This document shows, in pieces, positions 31,228 to 39,314 of a DNA stretch of 64,000 bases (position 1 is the first letter of the stretch; each line of letters opens with the position of its first letter). The notes below the pieces were generated by a model that was not told the DNA's origin, made no database searches, and saw only the letters and a list, made by a program, of their open reading frames with translations. The position numbers and the translations under genes are program-made. The DNA comes from Termitidicoccus mucosus (lineage in GTDB: Bacteria > Verrucomicrobiota > Verrucomicrobiia > Opitutales > Opitutaceae): NCBI RefSeq assembly GCF_038725785.1, contig NZ_CP109796.1:6014501-6078500 (forward strand), read 5' to 3'.

Positions 31228-31980
31228 ATGAATGCAAAGGCGTTTTCGAAGCGTGTGGCGGAGTGCGCCGTTCTCCTGCTTTTCGCAGGCGGAATCGGTT
31301 TTTCAGCGACCGGCGGCGGTGCGACGGAAACAGACGGCGGCGGTAACCGGGAATTGCGCGTGACGCGCATGGTGGAGCCCGTGTTTCCCGCCGGATTGAC
31401 GGCGCAGGGCATTCTGCGCGGCGAGGTCACGGTGGTTTTTTCCGTCGATCCCGAGGGACGGCTCGACGACTGGCTGGTGCTGGCCGACACGCATGAGGCG
31501 CTCGCGCGCGAGACGGTGCGCGCGCTCAATCAATGGCAGTTCGAGCCGGTGCTTGCCGGCGGCATGCCCGTGTGGTCGCGCGCGCAGCTGCGGGTCACGT
31601 TCGAGGCGTCGGGCGCGGTCGTCACCAAGACGGTGATTGACTCTTTCGACATGCTCACCGGCGACAGGTTGAAATACCCCGCGACCGTGCGCGTGTTCGG
31701 CTCGCTGCGCGAACTGGATCGTCCGCCTGCCCTGAAACGGGACGGCGCGCCGTTGTATCCGGCGGAGCTGGCTGGCGCCAGCGCGGGCGGCTCGGCCTTG
31801 GTGGAGTTTTTCATCGATGAGAAGGGCCGCGTGCGCATGCCGGTGATAGAGAGCGCGGACCACGGCTTGCTCGGCATTGCGGCGGTGGACGCCGTGTTGA
31901 AGTGGGAGTTCGAGCCGCCGGTGCGCAACGGCAAGCCCGCCGTCGTGCGCGTGAAACAGCGGTTTGATTTCAAGGGCTGA
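31228..31980 (+). CDS. periplasmic protein with two TonB-C-like domains
   Basis: A 250-residue protein with a signal peptide or N-terminal anchor (VAECAVLLLFAGGIGFSA). Two copies of the TonB C-terminal fold follow: the first around EPVFPAGLTAQGILRGEVTVVFSVDPEGRL...ALNQWQFEPVLAGG, the second around APLYPAELAGASAGGSALVEFFIDEKGRV...AVLKWEFEPPVRNGKP. Such tandem proteins lack the full TonB membrane anchor and proline linker and are common in Verrucomicrobia. The start at 31228 has a good ribosome binding site (AAGGAG, 7 bases upstream). An energy-transducer role cannot be assumed, because no ExbB/ExbD or TonB-dependent receptor is nearby. Confidence 0.8.
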   Translation: MNAKAFSKRVAECAVLLLFAGGIGFSATGGGATETDGGGNRELRVTRMVEPVFPAGLTAQGILRGEVTVVFSVDPEGRLDDWLVLADTHEALARETVRALNQWQFEPVLAGGMPVWSRAQLRVTFEASGAVVTKTVIDSFDMLTGDRLKYPATVRVFGSLRELDRPPALKRDGAPLYPAELAGASAGGSALVEFFIDEKGRVRMPVIESADHGLLGIAAVDAVLKWEFEPPVRNGKPAVVRVKQRFDFKG

Positions 31981-32076
31981 GTGGTTTGGCCCGTCGCTGT
32001 TTGGGGATGCCGCTTCGCTCGGAACCTGTCCGTGATTTCGCGGGCAGGAATGCCCGCGCCCCCGGGCGGAATAAAG

Positions 32077-32235
32077 CAATTTTCGTTTATCTGTCGCATG
32101 TAGGGCTCGACCTTGCGTCGAGCCGGGATGGCATGGATGAAGGAGCCGCGTTGCGCACTGGAAACATCGCGGCCTGACGCAAGGTCAGGCCCTACGGGGC
32201 CGCTGTTTATTTGCGACAGAATAAACGAAAAATGC
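32077..32235. mobile_element. 159-bp palindromic MITE-like element beside the IS5-family insertion
   Basis: The ends agcaattttcgtttatctgt (32077) and tgcgacagaataaacgaaaa...tgct (to 32235) are inverted with a 1-bp gap. Inside, gggctcgaccttgcgtcgagcc and gcctgacgcaaggtcaggccc are further small palindromes. There is no coding capacity. The IS5-family element starts 4 bases to its right. Confidence 0.65.
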
Positions 32236-32236
32236 T

Positions 32237-32698
32237 CTAGGACCTGTTAGCACTATTGAGGAGTAGCCAAGAGAGAGCGAAGGAGACGAAAGAGCGGAAG
32301 AGGACATCGAGCTTGTCGTAGCGGGTGAAGACGCGACGGAAGCCCTTGATGCGGCGGAAGAGGCGCTCGACGTGGTTGCGCTGGCGGTAAAGTGCCTGGT
32401 TGAGTTTCCAGGGTTTTCGACGCAACGGGTTGGGCGGGACGACAGGCTTGAAGCCGAGCAGGCAGGCCAAGCCGCGGGTTTCGTTGCCTTCGTAGGCCAT
32501 GTCCATGGCCAGGGCGCATCCATGCCTCGGGCATCCCAACTCGCCAATCAGCTCGCGTCCCTCGGGTCCGTCGCCGTTCTGCCCGGGCGAGAGGCGGAAG
32601 CCGAGGGCATGGACATCATTCGCGGCAGCCAGATGAATCTTGGTGTTCCGGCCTCCTCGTGATTTGCCGATCGCCTGAGGCCCGTTTTTTTCTCCGCC
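32237..32698 (-). CDS. IS5-family transposase, C-terminal frame (OrfB, made by -1 frameshift)
   Basis: Past the slippery site the frame reads GEKNGPQAIGKSRGGRNTKIHLAAAND, then the second catalytic aspartate (MDMAYEGNETRGLACLLG) and the glutamate in QALYRQRNHVERLFRRIKGF, the normal end of an IS5 DDE transposase. It is open further upstream (to 32890) but those residues overlap OrfA and are not transposase-like, so it is shown from the slip site. A heptamer A-AAA-AAC on the minus strand fits programmed -1 frameshifting. The stop lies 3 bp outside the inverted repeat, in the TA duplication/flank. Confidence 0.8.
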   Translation of the reverse strand, partial: GGEKNGPQAIGKSRGGRNTKIHLAAANDVHALGFRLSPGQNGDGPEGRELIGELGCPRHGCALAMDMAYEGNETRGLACLLGFKPVVPPNPLRRKPWKLNQALYRQRNHVERLFRRIKGFRRVFTRYDKLDVLFRSFVSFALSWLLLNSANRS

Positions 32699-33063
32699 CC
32701 GGTCCCATCGGGGTGGACCTTCACGCTGGTACTGTCCAGCGACACCACCTTCAGCTCCAGATGCACCAGCCCTTCCTTCTGCAGCCGCTCGAACACCCGG
32801 TCCCATACTCCGCTTTTGCTCCAGCGATTCATCCGCGTGTAGATCGTGTGCCAGTTCCCAAACCTCTCCGGCAATCTCCTCCATTTGCACCCGTTCTCCG
32901 CCACATACAGCACCCCGTTTAGAAAGCTCAGCACATCAATGCTCACATTGCCCCGCTCCACCGGCAGGCTGTCCTTGATTCTCTCCAGGTGTTCCTTCGT
33001 CAGTTCCATTCCCCTCCTCATACGCATAAATCACCGTCAAGTGCAATTAATGTTAACACGCCC
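32240..33063 (-). mobile_element. IS5-family (IS427-like) insertion sequence
   Basis: The 824-bp element has imperfect terminal inverted repeats (ggacctgttagcac at 32240 and gtgttaacacgccc ending 33063) and a 2-bp TA duplication on each side (32238-32239 and 33064-33065), as expected for the IS427 group. Two overlapping frames on the minus strand encode one DDE transposase through a frameshift. Both ends and the reading frames look intact, so the copy may still be mobile. Confidence 0.88.
32548..33027 (-). CDS. IS5-family transposase, N-terminal frame (OrfA)
   Basis: The 159-residue frame contains the N-terminal DUF4096-type domain (FLNGVLYVAENGCKWRRLPERFGNWHTIYTRMNRW) and the first catalytic aspartate in LKVVSLDSTSVKVHPDGTG. 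Beyond the A7 tract (minus-strand gag aaa aaa acg, plus-strand T7 at 32685-32691) the frame reads unrelated residues, so the biologically useful product depends on a -1 shift into OrfB. The first ATG at 33027 (MRMRRGMELTKEHLERIKD) is plausible; the internal MELTKEH is an alternative. It acts on IS ends in the cytoplasm. Confidence 0.85.
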   Translation of the reverse strand: MRMRRGMELTKEHLERIKDSLPVERGNVSIDVLSFLNGVLYVAENGCKWRRLPERFGNWHTIYTRMNRWSKSGVWDRVFERLQKEGLVHLELKVVSLDSTSVKVHPDGTGAEKKTGLRRSANHEEAGTPRFIWLPRMMSMPSASASRPGRTATDPRDAS

Positions 33064-33089
33064 TAAAGGCGGGGGACCTTTTCAGCCCT

Positions 33090-33467
33090 TCAGCCTTTTT
33101 CTATCAGCTCCACTTCGTAGCCTTCGGGCGCGTCGATGAACGCGATGGTGTCGCCTGACGAGGTTCGCGTCAGACCGTCGCTCAGCTTGCAGCCTTTCTT
33201 TTCCAGTCCGGCGGCGAAGGCGGCCAGGTCGTCCACCTCGAACGCCAGGTGCATCAAGTCCGGCTGCACGCGCACCGGCTCGGCGCCGGGCAACTCGCAG
33301 AGCTCGATTTCCTCGTCGCTGCCCGGCGTCCGAAGGAAGGCCAGCTTCGCGCCGCGCGGCGAGATCGTCTGGCGGACGCATTTGAGGCCGAGGATTTCCT
33401 CATAAAACTTGATGGTGCGCGCGATGTCATCGACGCGCATGCGGGTGTGAAGAAGTTTTTTGACCAT
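33090..33467 (-). CDS. gloA: lactoylglutathione lyase (glyoxalase I)
   Basis: A 125-residue protein of the vicinal oxygen chelate fold with two beta-alpha-beta-beta-beta halves. It begins MVKKLLHTRMRVDDIARTIKFYEEILGLKCV, and the metal-ligand pattern is complete: His in LLHTRM, Glu in EEIELCEL, His in LMHLAFEVDD, Glu in YEVELIEKG. It converts the hemithioacetal of methylglyoxal and glutathione (or another thiol) to a lactoyl thioester. The start at 33467 is used; a longer frame begins at 33488. It is the last gene in the minus-strand run that starts with the corrinoid cluster, 147 bp after the regulator, and may be unrelated functionally. Confidence 0.92.
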   Translation of the reverse strand: MVKKLLHTRMRVDDIARTIKFYEEILGLKCVRQTISPRGAKLAFLRTPGSDEEIELCELPGAEPVRVQPDLMHLAFEVDDLAAFAAGLEKKGCKLSDGLTRTSSGDTIAFIDAPEGYEVELIEKG

Positions 33468-33614
33468 GAGGCGGACAGGGTTGCCCACATGCCGGGAAAA
33501 CGCAATCGCAGCCGGCGGTCCGGCATGGCATTTTTGTCGTGCGCCATTTGGTGTCTGGCGGCGGCATCGGCAGTCCTGCGGGGTGTTCCGGGAGCCGCCC
33601 GCCGAACACCAATC

Positions 33615-34826
33615 TCATGCCTTGGAGTGCGGGGCGCGCACGCGGCGGCGGTAGTCGAGCGGGGTTTCGTTGAAGGTTTTTTTGAAGACGCGCGTGAAAT
33701 AACTCTGCTCGCTGAAGCCGCAGGCGGCGGCGATTTCCACCACGGTGCTGCTGTCGCGCGCGAGCATGCGGCGGGCGTTGTCGAGGCGGATGCGCAGGAG
33801 CAGTTCGGTGAAGGACACGCCGGCGCGTTCGCGCATGAGGTGCGAGAAATGGCTGGCCGACAGCCCGGCGGCGCGGGCAACCTCGTCGCGCCCGAGATTT
33901 TCGGAAAAATGCTGCTCCATGTAGGCGACGGCGCGGGCCAGTTGCACGGCGTTGGGGTGCGCGGCGGGCGCGCCCATCGCGTCGATGAGCTGCTCGAGCA
34001 TTTCGCAGAGCCAGTCCGACAGGTCCTCCTGCGAGTGCACGCCGGCCAGCTCGGTGAGCGAGCGGTAGTTGATGCCGAGCACTTTTTCGGGCTCGGCGCC
34101 GGCCTGCACGGCGGCGCGCGCCATCATGACGACGAGTTCGAGGGCGAGGGTTTTCAGGAGGCCGCGGCGCCCGGCGCCGCGGGTGTAGATGGCGGTGAGG
34201 ATGCGGTTGATGATGCCGCGCGCCTCGGCGCGCTCGCCGCGCTGGATGGCGGCGAGGAGCGCGGGCTCCTCGCGCAGGTAGATGCTGCGGATGTCGTCGT
34301 AGAGGCGCTCCTTCAGGTCGTGCAGCGCCTCGGCGCGGCCGGACTCGCGCTCGGCGGCGAGGCGGTTTTTTTCGAGCAGGGCGGTGTTGGTGAGGTTGTG
34401 GCGCGAGGCGAGGTCGAGGAGCGCCCGGCTGGCGTCGAGCAGGCGGCGGTCGAGCGTGCCGGCGCCTTCGAGTTCCTCCAGCGACACGCCGCCGACGAGC
34501 AGGCCGCCGAGGATCTGGTGGTTGTGCATCACGGGGACGGCCCAGAGCGCGTGGCCGAACGGGCAGCACATGATGCAGGGTTCGCCCCAGCGCAGGGTTT
34601 CCTCGACGGACTGGCGGAAGACCGCGCGATGTTCCTCGGGCCCGGCGGTGCAGCGCACCTCGCCGCGCAGCAGGCCGCCGCGCGCGTCCACGGCGGCGAG
34701 TTCGAAGCCGGTCTCGCCGTGATAACTGATGGCGAGCCGGTCAAACTCGGCGATGGTCAGCGCGCCGGGAAGAAGTTCGGCGGGGCGGGCGGATGGCGGG
34801 CGGGATTTTTTGGCGGGAGGAGGCAA
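33615..34826 (-). CDS. AraC-type regulator with PocR-like sensor domain
   Basis: A protein of about 403 residues. The N-terminal half resembles the PocR sensory domain, with cysteines at CTAGPEEH and CIMCCPFGHALWAVPVMHNHQILGGLLVGG. The C-terminal 100 residues are a two-helix-turn-helix AraC DNA-binding domain (DEVARAAGLSASHFSHLMRERAGVSF and IAAACGFSEQSYFTRVFKKTFNETPLDYRRR). PocR-like domains are commonly found in regulators of cobalamin- and corrinoid-dependent pathways, so control of the adjacent methyltransferase genes is likely. The longest start is a TTG at 34826 and there is no upstream ATG, so the exact start is uncertain. Four copies of a heptamer lie just upstream. Confidence 0.88.
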   Translation of the reverse strand: MPPPAKKSRPPSARPAELLPGALTIAEFDRLAISYHGETGFELAAVDARGGLLRGEVRCTAGPEEHRAVFRQSVEETLRWGEPCIMCCPFGHALWAVPVMHNHQILGGLLVGGVSLEELEGAGTLDRRLLDASRALLDLASRHNLTNTALLEKNRLAAERESGRAEALHDLKERLYDDIRSIYLREEPALLAAIQRGERAEARGIINRILTAIYTRGAGRRGLLKTLALELVVMMARAAVQAGAEPEKVLGINYRSLTELAGVHSQEDLSDWLCEMLEQLIDAMGAPAAHPNAVQLARAVAYMEQHFSENLGRDEVARAAGLSASHFSHLMRERAGVSFTELLLRIRLDNARRMLARDSSTVVEIAAACGFSEQSYFTRVFKKTFNETPLDYRRRVRAPHSKA

Positions 34827-34835
34827 GGCGGAGGA

Positions 34836-34867
34836 AATTACGAATTACGAATTACGAATTACGAATT
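34836..34867. repeat. tandem heptamer aattacg x4 upstream of the regulator
   Basis: Four perfect copies of aattacg (34836-34863) and a partial fifth copy sit 10 bases upstream of the regulator's TTG start, in its probable leader or promoter. Change in copy number would alter spacing. The remainder of the gap to the next gene is not obviously structured. Confidence 0.85.
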
Positions 34868-35024
34868 GGGCGCTGCCGCGCCGGAGAGGGACGGGGGTGG
34901 TTTGGAAAATGCAAGGGGCTGATGGGACGGATTCGGCTGGCGGGTGGCGTATGTTATTTTTTGGGATTTGTCCGATTGGAATTTTTTCTTGTTACTTGCC
35001 ACTTGTCACTTGGGACTTGCGCTC

Positions 35025-36761
35025 CTACGGGAGCGCAAGCTGGTCGATATAGGTATCCTCGAAGGCCGGCTGGAGGTTGAGCTCGATGCTTTCCATCAGG
35101 TCGCAGGCGCGGGCGATTTCGGGGAGGAGCCCGCGGTCTTGCAGCACGGCAAGCGCGCCGCCGAGCGAGGTGTTTCCGACGACCTCGATCTGGCGCGGTT
35201 CGAAGCCGGGGAGCAGGCCGCAGGCGATGGCGTTGTCGAGGTCGAGGTGCATGCCGAAGCCGCCGGCCAGGTGCAGCGTGCGGATGTCGGCGGGGGCGAG
35301 TCCGGCGATGTCGAGCAGGGTGGCGATGCCGGCGGCGACGGCGGCCTTGGCTTGCAGGAGGCGGGCGATGTCGGGCTCGGTGACAAGCACCGGGCCGGAG
35401 CGTCCGCGCGGGTCGAGCACAAAGGCGCGGGCGTCGTCGTGCGTGATGAACGCGGATTCCGCGCCGGACGGCGGCGGGGCGGCGAAGCGGCCGCGCTCGT
35501 TGAGGAGGCCGGAGCGGCGGCCCTCGGCGAGAAAGTCGATGTAGGCCGAGCCGCAGATGCCGACGGACCGGAGGTGGTTTTGGCCGGCGTTTTTTCCGCC
35601 GCCGATGAGCGAGAGTTTTTGGGCGAACGGGTCGCGGGAAAAACGGATGTCCTCGATGACGCCGTCCACGGCGCGCATGCCGCTGGCGAGCCCGGCGCCC
35701 TCGAAGGCGGGGCCGGCGGCGGTGGCGGTGCCGAGCAGGCGCGGGCCGTGCTTGAGGATGATTTCGCCGTTGGTGCCGACATCGACGAGGAGCGCGGGGC
35801 CGTCGTCGTGGAGCAGGCCGGTGACGAGGATGCCGGCGGACAAATCCGCGCCGACGTAGGCGGCGGGGCCGGGGAGCAGGTGGGCGTCGGCGGGCGCGCT
35901 TCCGCCGAACGAGAGCCCGAGCGCGGCGGGCACGAGGCGGCGGTGCCCGAGAAACGGCGGTGTGAACGGGAAGACGCCGATGGGCGAGGGATCGACGCCC
36001 GCGAGGAGGTGCAGCATCACGGTGTTGCCGGCGACGACCAGCGAGCGCACGTGCGCGAGGTCGGCGGACGCGTTGGAGCAGGCTTTTTCCAGCAATTGCT
36101 GGATGGTGCCGGCGGCGGCGGACTGGAGCACGGGAAGGTTTTTTTGCGGATCGGCGGCGCAGAGGTTGATGCGGGTGAGCACGTCCTCGCCATGGCGGAC
36201 CTGCGCGTTGAAGGCGGAGGCGGTGGAAAGGGTTTCGCCGGTGCGCAAGTCGCAGAGCAGGAGCGCGACGGTGGTGGTGCCGAGGTCAACGGCCGCGCCC
36301 AGCCACGGTTCGCCGGTGGAGGCGGGCGGCGGCGCGAGGGGATCGAGGGAGCGGGGGATTTTTATCCGGAAATTGGATACGACGGAGGGCTCGTGGCGCA
36401 GGAGGGCGCGCGCGGGGATCTCGATGAATGCGGAATGCGGATTGCGGAATGCGGAATTAATCGATCCTTCGACGGCCTGGGTTTGTAATTCCGCATTCAT
36501 CGCGTGGCGGCAGGCCTTGATTGTCGCGGGGGCATGGATGGTTTCGTTTGTATCAATGGAACGGATACTTCCGGCGGCAAGCCGGACCTCGCAGGCGCGG
36601 CAGAGGCCGCGTCCGCCGCAGCGGGTGTTGAGCGGGTGGTGATGCGCGGCGAGAAGGGCGGAGAGCGGCTGCGCGGGCGAACCGGGCACGGGGAGCGGGA
36701 TTTCGTGCCCGCCGTCAGGCGTGCGGATGATGAGGCGTGGGGCGGGCGATGCGGGTGTCAT
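35025..36761 (-). CDS. RACo-like corrinoid activation protein (2Fe-2S ferredoxin + ASKHA domain, DUF4445)
   Basis: The protein has 578 residues. The N-terminus is a [2Fe-2S] domain (NTRCGGRGLCRACEVRL with C-x5-C-x2-C and a later Cys in IKACRHAM). The rest is the actin-like ATPase part of DUF4445, with AAVDLGTTTVALLLCDL, VVAGNTVMLHLLAGVDPSPIG, YVGADLSAGILVTGL and LLVDVGTNGEI. RACo proteins reduce Co(II) corrinoid back to active Co(I) using ATP. Its start overlaps the DUF1638 stop (ATGA). An insert of about 27 residues (about 87-113) right after the fourth Cys is encoded by a repeat with perfect 15-bp inverted ends (36422-36436, 36488-36502), in frame. Confidence 0.92.
   Translation of the reverse strand: MTPASPAPRLIIRTPDGGHEIPLPVPGSPAQPLSALLAAHHHPLNTRCGGRGLCRACEVRLAAGSIRSIDTNETIHAPATIKACRHAMNAELQTQAVEGSINSAFRNPHSAFIEIPARALLRHEPSVVSNFRIKIPRSLDPLAPPPASTGEPWLGAAVDLGTTTVALLLCDLRTGETLSTASAFNAQVRHGEDVLTRINLCAADPQKNLPVLQSAAAGTIQQLLEKACSNASADLAHVRSLVVAGNTVMLHLLAGVDPSPIGVFPFTPPFLGHRRLVPAALGLSFGGSAPADAHLLPGPAAYVGADLSAGILVTGLLHDDGPALLVDVGTNGEIILKHGPRLLGTATAAGPAFEGAGLASGMRAVDGVIEDIRFSRDPFAQKLSLIGGGKNAGQNHLRSVGICGSAYIDFLAEGRRSGLLNERGRFAAPPPSGAESAFITHDDARAFVLDPRGRSGPVLVTEPDIARLLQAKAAVAAGIATLLDIAGLAPADIRTLHLAGGFGMHLDLDNAIACGLLPGFEPRQIEVVGNTSLGGALAVLQDRGLLPEIARACDLMESIELNLQPAFEDTYIDQLALP
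36422..36502. repeat. 81-bp palindromic repeat inside the RACo-like gene
   Basis: The ends cgatgaatgcggaat (36422-36436) and attccgcattcatcg (36488-36502) are perfect inverted repeats, with extra gcggaatgcgg direct repeats inside. It is read in frame and adds residues of the type NSAFRNPHSAF. A related sequence occurs inside hemE near 52365-52440. Confidence 0.85.
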
Positions 36762-37678
36762 GAGTCATGGGCATTCTGGCCGTGGACGCCTTCGCCGGGC
36801 ACGGGCGGGACGCCCGTGCCACCGCAGGGCGCTTCCGCGCCGCTGTTTGTTTGGGATTTGGCCCTTTGGGATTTGGCCCTTTGGGATTTGGGATTTTTCC
36901 CTGCGGGCGGCTCGTCAACGGCCTTGATGACGCGGTCGTCGATGCTGAGCTGCACAAACTGGCGCGGCTGCACGACGAGGAAACGGTCGTCGTCCCAGCG
37001 GCCGGCGAGCAGGTCGCGGAGGAGCCGCGGGTCGCCCTGCACGCGCCGGAAATCCCAGCCCATCCAGCAGGCGCAGCGGCGGGTGTAGGCGATGTTGGCG
37101 TCCGCATCGCCGACGCCGAGGTCCACGTAGGCGGCGGTGGTGTAGTGCGCGTGGAGTTCCTTTTCCATCTCGATGAGGTAATCGGCCTCCTCCTCGGGAA
37201 ATTTTTTCAGGAAATCGTCGCGCAGTTTGGCGAAGCGGTCGGGGCCGGGCGCGGCGTGGCATTTGTTCCAGCCGGGGCTGTACCAGTAGGTGGCGGGGTT
37301 TTCCTGCTGGAACTGCTGGTAGCGTTCCTTCGAGCCGAGCAGGAGCGTGATGCAGTCGTGCGCGCGGGGCACGACCATGCGGCAGCGGCGCAGCGGAATG
37401 GCTTCGATGCCGCGGCTGCACACGCCGTAAACCAGCGCGATGGCTTCCGCCCGGCCTTCGGCCTCGACGGCGGCGACCGCCCCGGCGACGGTGGTGTTGA
37501 GGCGCGCGGGCTCGTTGTGCAGGCCCTGCGGGAGAAACGTGAGGCTCGTGATGTGCGGCAGCCCGGCGGCAAACGCGCGCACTTCATCCTCCAGCACGGC
37601 GCAGGCGATGATGGCGGTCCGGGGCGGAGAAACCGGGGCGGGCGCAGGCGGGAGGGCGTTGTCGGAATCGTGAGGCAC
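36758..37678 (-). CDS. DUF1638 family protein
   Basis: A 306-residue protein with a GTG start. DUF1638 features are visible: IIACAVLEDEVRAF near the start, LVYGVCSRGIEAIPLRRCRMVVPRAHDCITLLLGSKERY in the middle, and TYWYSPGWNKC. Members usually sit beside corrinoid methyltransferases, and the conserved cysteines and histidines suggest a metal or corrinoid-linked job, though the biochemistry is not established. The last 60 residues (AGKNPKSQRAKSQRAKSQT...GTGVPPVPGEG) are low-complexity, encoded by a caaatccc-type tandem repeat and a gggcacgggcgggacgcccgtg palindrome, so the domain ends near residue 245. Its stop overlaps the RACo start. Confidence 0.85.
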   Translation of the reverse strand: MPHDSDNALPPAPAPVSPPRTAIIACAVLEDEVRAFAAGLPHITSLTFLPQGLHNEPARLNTTVAGAVAAVEAEGRAEAIALVYGVCSRGIEAIPLRRCRMVVPRAHDCITLLLGSKERYQQFQQENPATYWYSPGWNKCHAAPGPDRFAKLRDDFLKKFPEEEADYLIEMEKELHAHYTTAAYVDLGVGDADANIAYTRRCACWMGWDFRRVQGDPRLLRDLLAGRWDDDRFLVVQPRQFVQLSIDDRVIKAVDEPPAGKNPKSQRAKSQRAKSQTNSGAEAPCGGTGVPPVPGEGVHGQNAHDS

Positions 37679-37788
37679 GAGAGGGGAGACGCTGAAGCGA
37701 AAGGAAGACAGTGGGCCGGCACTGCCGCGGCGGAAACATCAAAATGGAAAAGAAAGCGCAAAACAGCCCTGGTATTTGCCTGTGCGTA

Positions 37789-39084
37789 TTATTGTCCGTG
37801 TGCGAGATCGGGTGGCGAATCGGCCATCGTGAGGGTGCGGAAGTTTTTTATGCGATGGAAGGTGACGCAGTTGGAGTTGTGGATGTTGTAGGCGTCCCAG
37901 GCGGTGCGGGACACGGCGATGAGGTCGTCGCCGTCGAACTGCCAGTCGAGGTATTGGAAGCCGAATTTGTCGCGGTTGGTCAACCGGCGGCCCTCGCCCC
38001 AGCGGAGGATGACGCTGTGCTCCGTCCAGTTGCGCAGGTCGGGCGAGGACGTGAGCATGATGACGTTGCGCTGCACGCGCGGGTGGTCGCGGCCGGTGTA
38101 GTCGGGCTGCGGGTTGGTGATTTTGTTGATGAGGCTCCAGTAGCGGTTCGTCCGCGGGTCGTGGCGGATGGTGAATTTGGTGATGCCGCCGGGGAAGTGG
38201 ATGAAGCCGGTTTTCGGATCGAAGGTGAGCGTCTTTTCGTCCTTCACCTCAAGCAGCGCGGCGGTCTCGAAGCGCGGGATGCCGGCGGCGGAGCCGGTGT
38301 GCGGAAAATCCTTCGCGGCGGGCGTGGGCGGGTCGTCGTTCAGGCGCATGATTTCGACGAGGCGGCCGCCGGGCCCGGGGACAACGTTGCCCTCCAGCCA
38401 GCCGTTGCGCGGGCCGGGGAGCCATTTAGGCTTGAAGGCGACGCGCTTGGCGAGCGTCCAGCTTTTCGCGTCGAGCAGGTCGGCCTCGACCGGCGCGGAA
38501 ATGACGAGCGCGCCGAAATAATCGCCCGACCATTTTTGCTCGGGGCCGCCGGTGTAGTCCTCGAACGCGCGCCAGATGCGGCCGTTGTGGATGACGACGG
38601 GCACGGGGGCGCAGTGAAACTCGCGTCCGCCGCGCTCGGTGAGCAGGCCGGACCGGGCATCGGCGGGAGTCGTCCAGGTGCGCCCGCCGTCGGAGGATTG
38701 GCGGATGGCAATCTCGCCGTATTCGCGGTTGGCGCCGAGCAGCCAGACGGCCCCGTTATGATAAAACAGGGTGGACCAGAACTGGTCCTGCAAGTGCGCG
38801 AGCTGCGTCCAGGTTTGGCCTTTGTCGCGGGAAGAGAACACGCGTGACGAGTGCAGCAACGCCTTCGCATCGGGGTCGGTTTTCTTGCCGAAGAAATCAT
38901 GCGACACGAGGTAGGAGCCGTCGGGCAGGATGAGGAGGGAGGGCGAACCGACGAAGTTGTGCTCGGGATTCGGCGAGGTGGCGACCACGACGCCGGGTGG
39001 CGGCGGGACGGCGGGGGCGGCGGCGTTTAATATAACACCGGCGAGGAGCGCGACGGCGAGGAAGGGGAGACCGGGTGTTTTCAT
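37789..39084 (-). CDS. secreted sialidase-like (BNR/Asp-box) protein
   Basis: A 431-residue protein with signal peptide (LPFLAVALLAGVILNAAAPA). Asp-box motifs SSRDKGQTWTQ and SSDGGRTWTTP indicate a six-bladed propeller of the sialidase superfamily. Sialidase-like proteins without proven sialidase activity are common in Verrucomicrobia and some act on other sugars. The canonical FRIP motif is not seen, so the substrate is open. It lies inside the corrinoid methyltransferase run, between a UroD-type methyltransferase and DUF1638. A MITE-like repeat starts 6 bases upstream of its start codon, in the place where its promoter or leader should be. Confidence 0.8.
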   Translation of the reverse strand: MKTPGLPFLAVALLAGVILNAAAPAVPPPPGVVVATSPNPEHNFVGSPSLLILPDGSYLVSHDFFGKKTDPDAKALLHSSRVFSSRDKGQTWTQLAHLQDQFWSTLFYHNGAVWLLGANREYGEIAIRQSSDGGRTWTTPADARSGLLTERGGREFHCAPVPVVIHNGRIWRAFEDYTGGPEQKWSGDYFGALVISAPVEADLLDAKSWTLAKRVAFKPKWLPGPRNGWLEGNVVPGPGGRLVEIMRLNDDPPTPAAKDFPHTGSAAGIPRFETAALLEVKDEKTLTFDPKTGFIHFPGGITKFTIRHDPRTNRYWSLINKITNPQPDYTGRDHPRVQRNVIMLTSSPDLRNWTEHSVILRWGEGRRLTNRDKFGFQYLDWQFDGDDLIAVSRTAWDAYNIHNSNCVTFHRIKNFRTLTMADSPPDLAHGQ

Positions 39085-39089
39085 GTTAT

Positions 39090-39210
39090 TATAACGTTTT
39101 CATTTATATTGGCGCGGCAGCGCCGGTAGGGCGAAGCCTCCGGCTGAGCCGCGGCTCAGCGGGGACGCCTCGCCCTACCTTTTGGGCCAATGGTGAGAGA
39201 AAATACTATA
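39090..39210. mobile_element. MITE-like element, copy C
   Basis: A 121-bp element with ends tataacgttttcattta and gagagaaaatactata (near-inverted). The palindromic core has cggtagggcgaagcctccgg and ggacgcctcgccctacc on either side of gctgagccgcggctcagc. It closely matches 54454-54576 (same orientation) and, in reverse, 25174-25281. It lies just upstream of the sialidase-like gene. Confidence 0.8.
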
Positions 39211-39314
39211 TATGATGTCAATTTTCATTGGCGTTCCTCCATTTGAAAAAATTCAATCTTTTGGGAAATGACTATTATATATTTTGCGGCCACGGGCGGG
39301 GCCGCGAAAATAAA

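Noticed and set aside
31228-31980. Classical TonB
   Set aside because: There is no proline-rich linker and two TonB-C folds in tandem, with no ExbBD or receptor nearby.
34836-34867. CRISPR-like array
   Set aside because: The units are 7 bp with no spacers, so this is a simple tandem repeat; no cas genes are present.
34944-36488. Plus-strand 514-residue frame opposite the RACo-like gene
   Set aside because: Composition is that of an antisense shadow; the minus strand encodes ferredoxin and ASKHA motifs and is overlapped with its neighbour in operon style.
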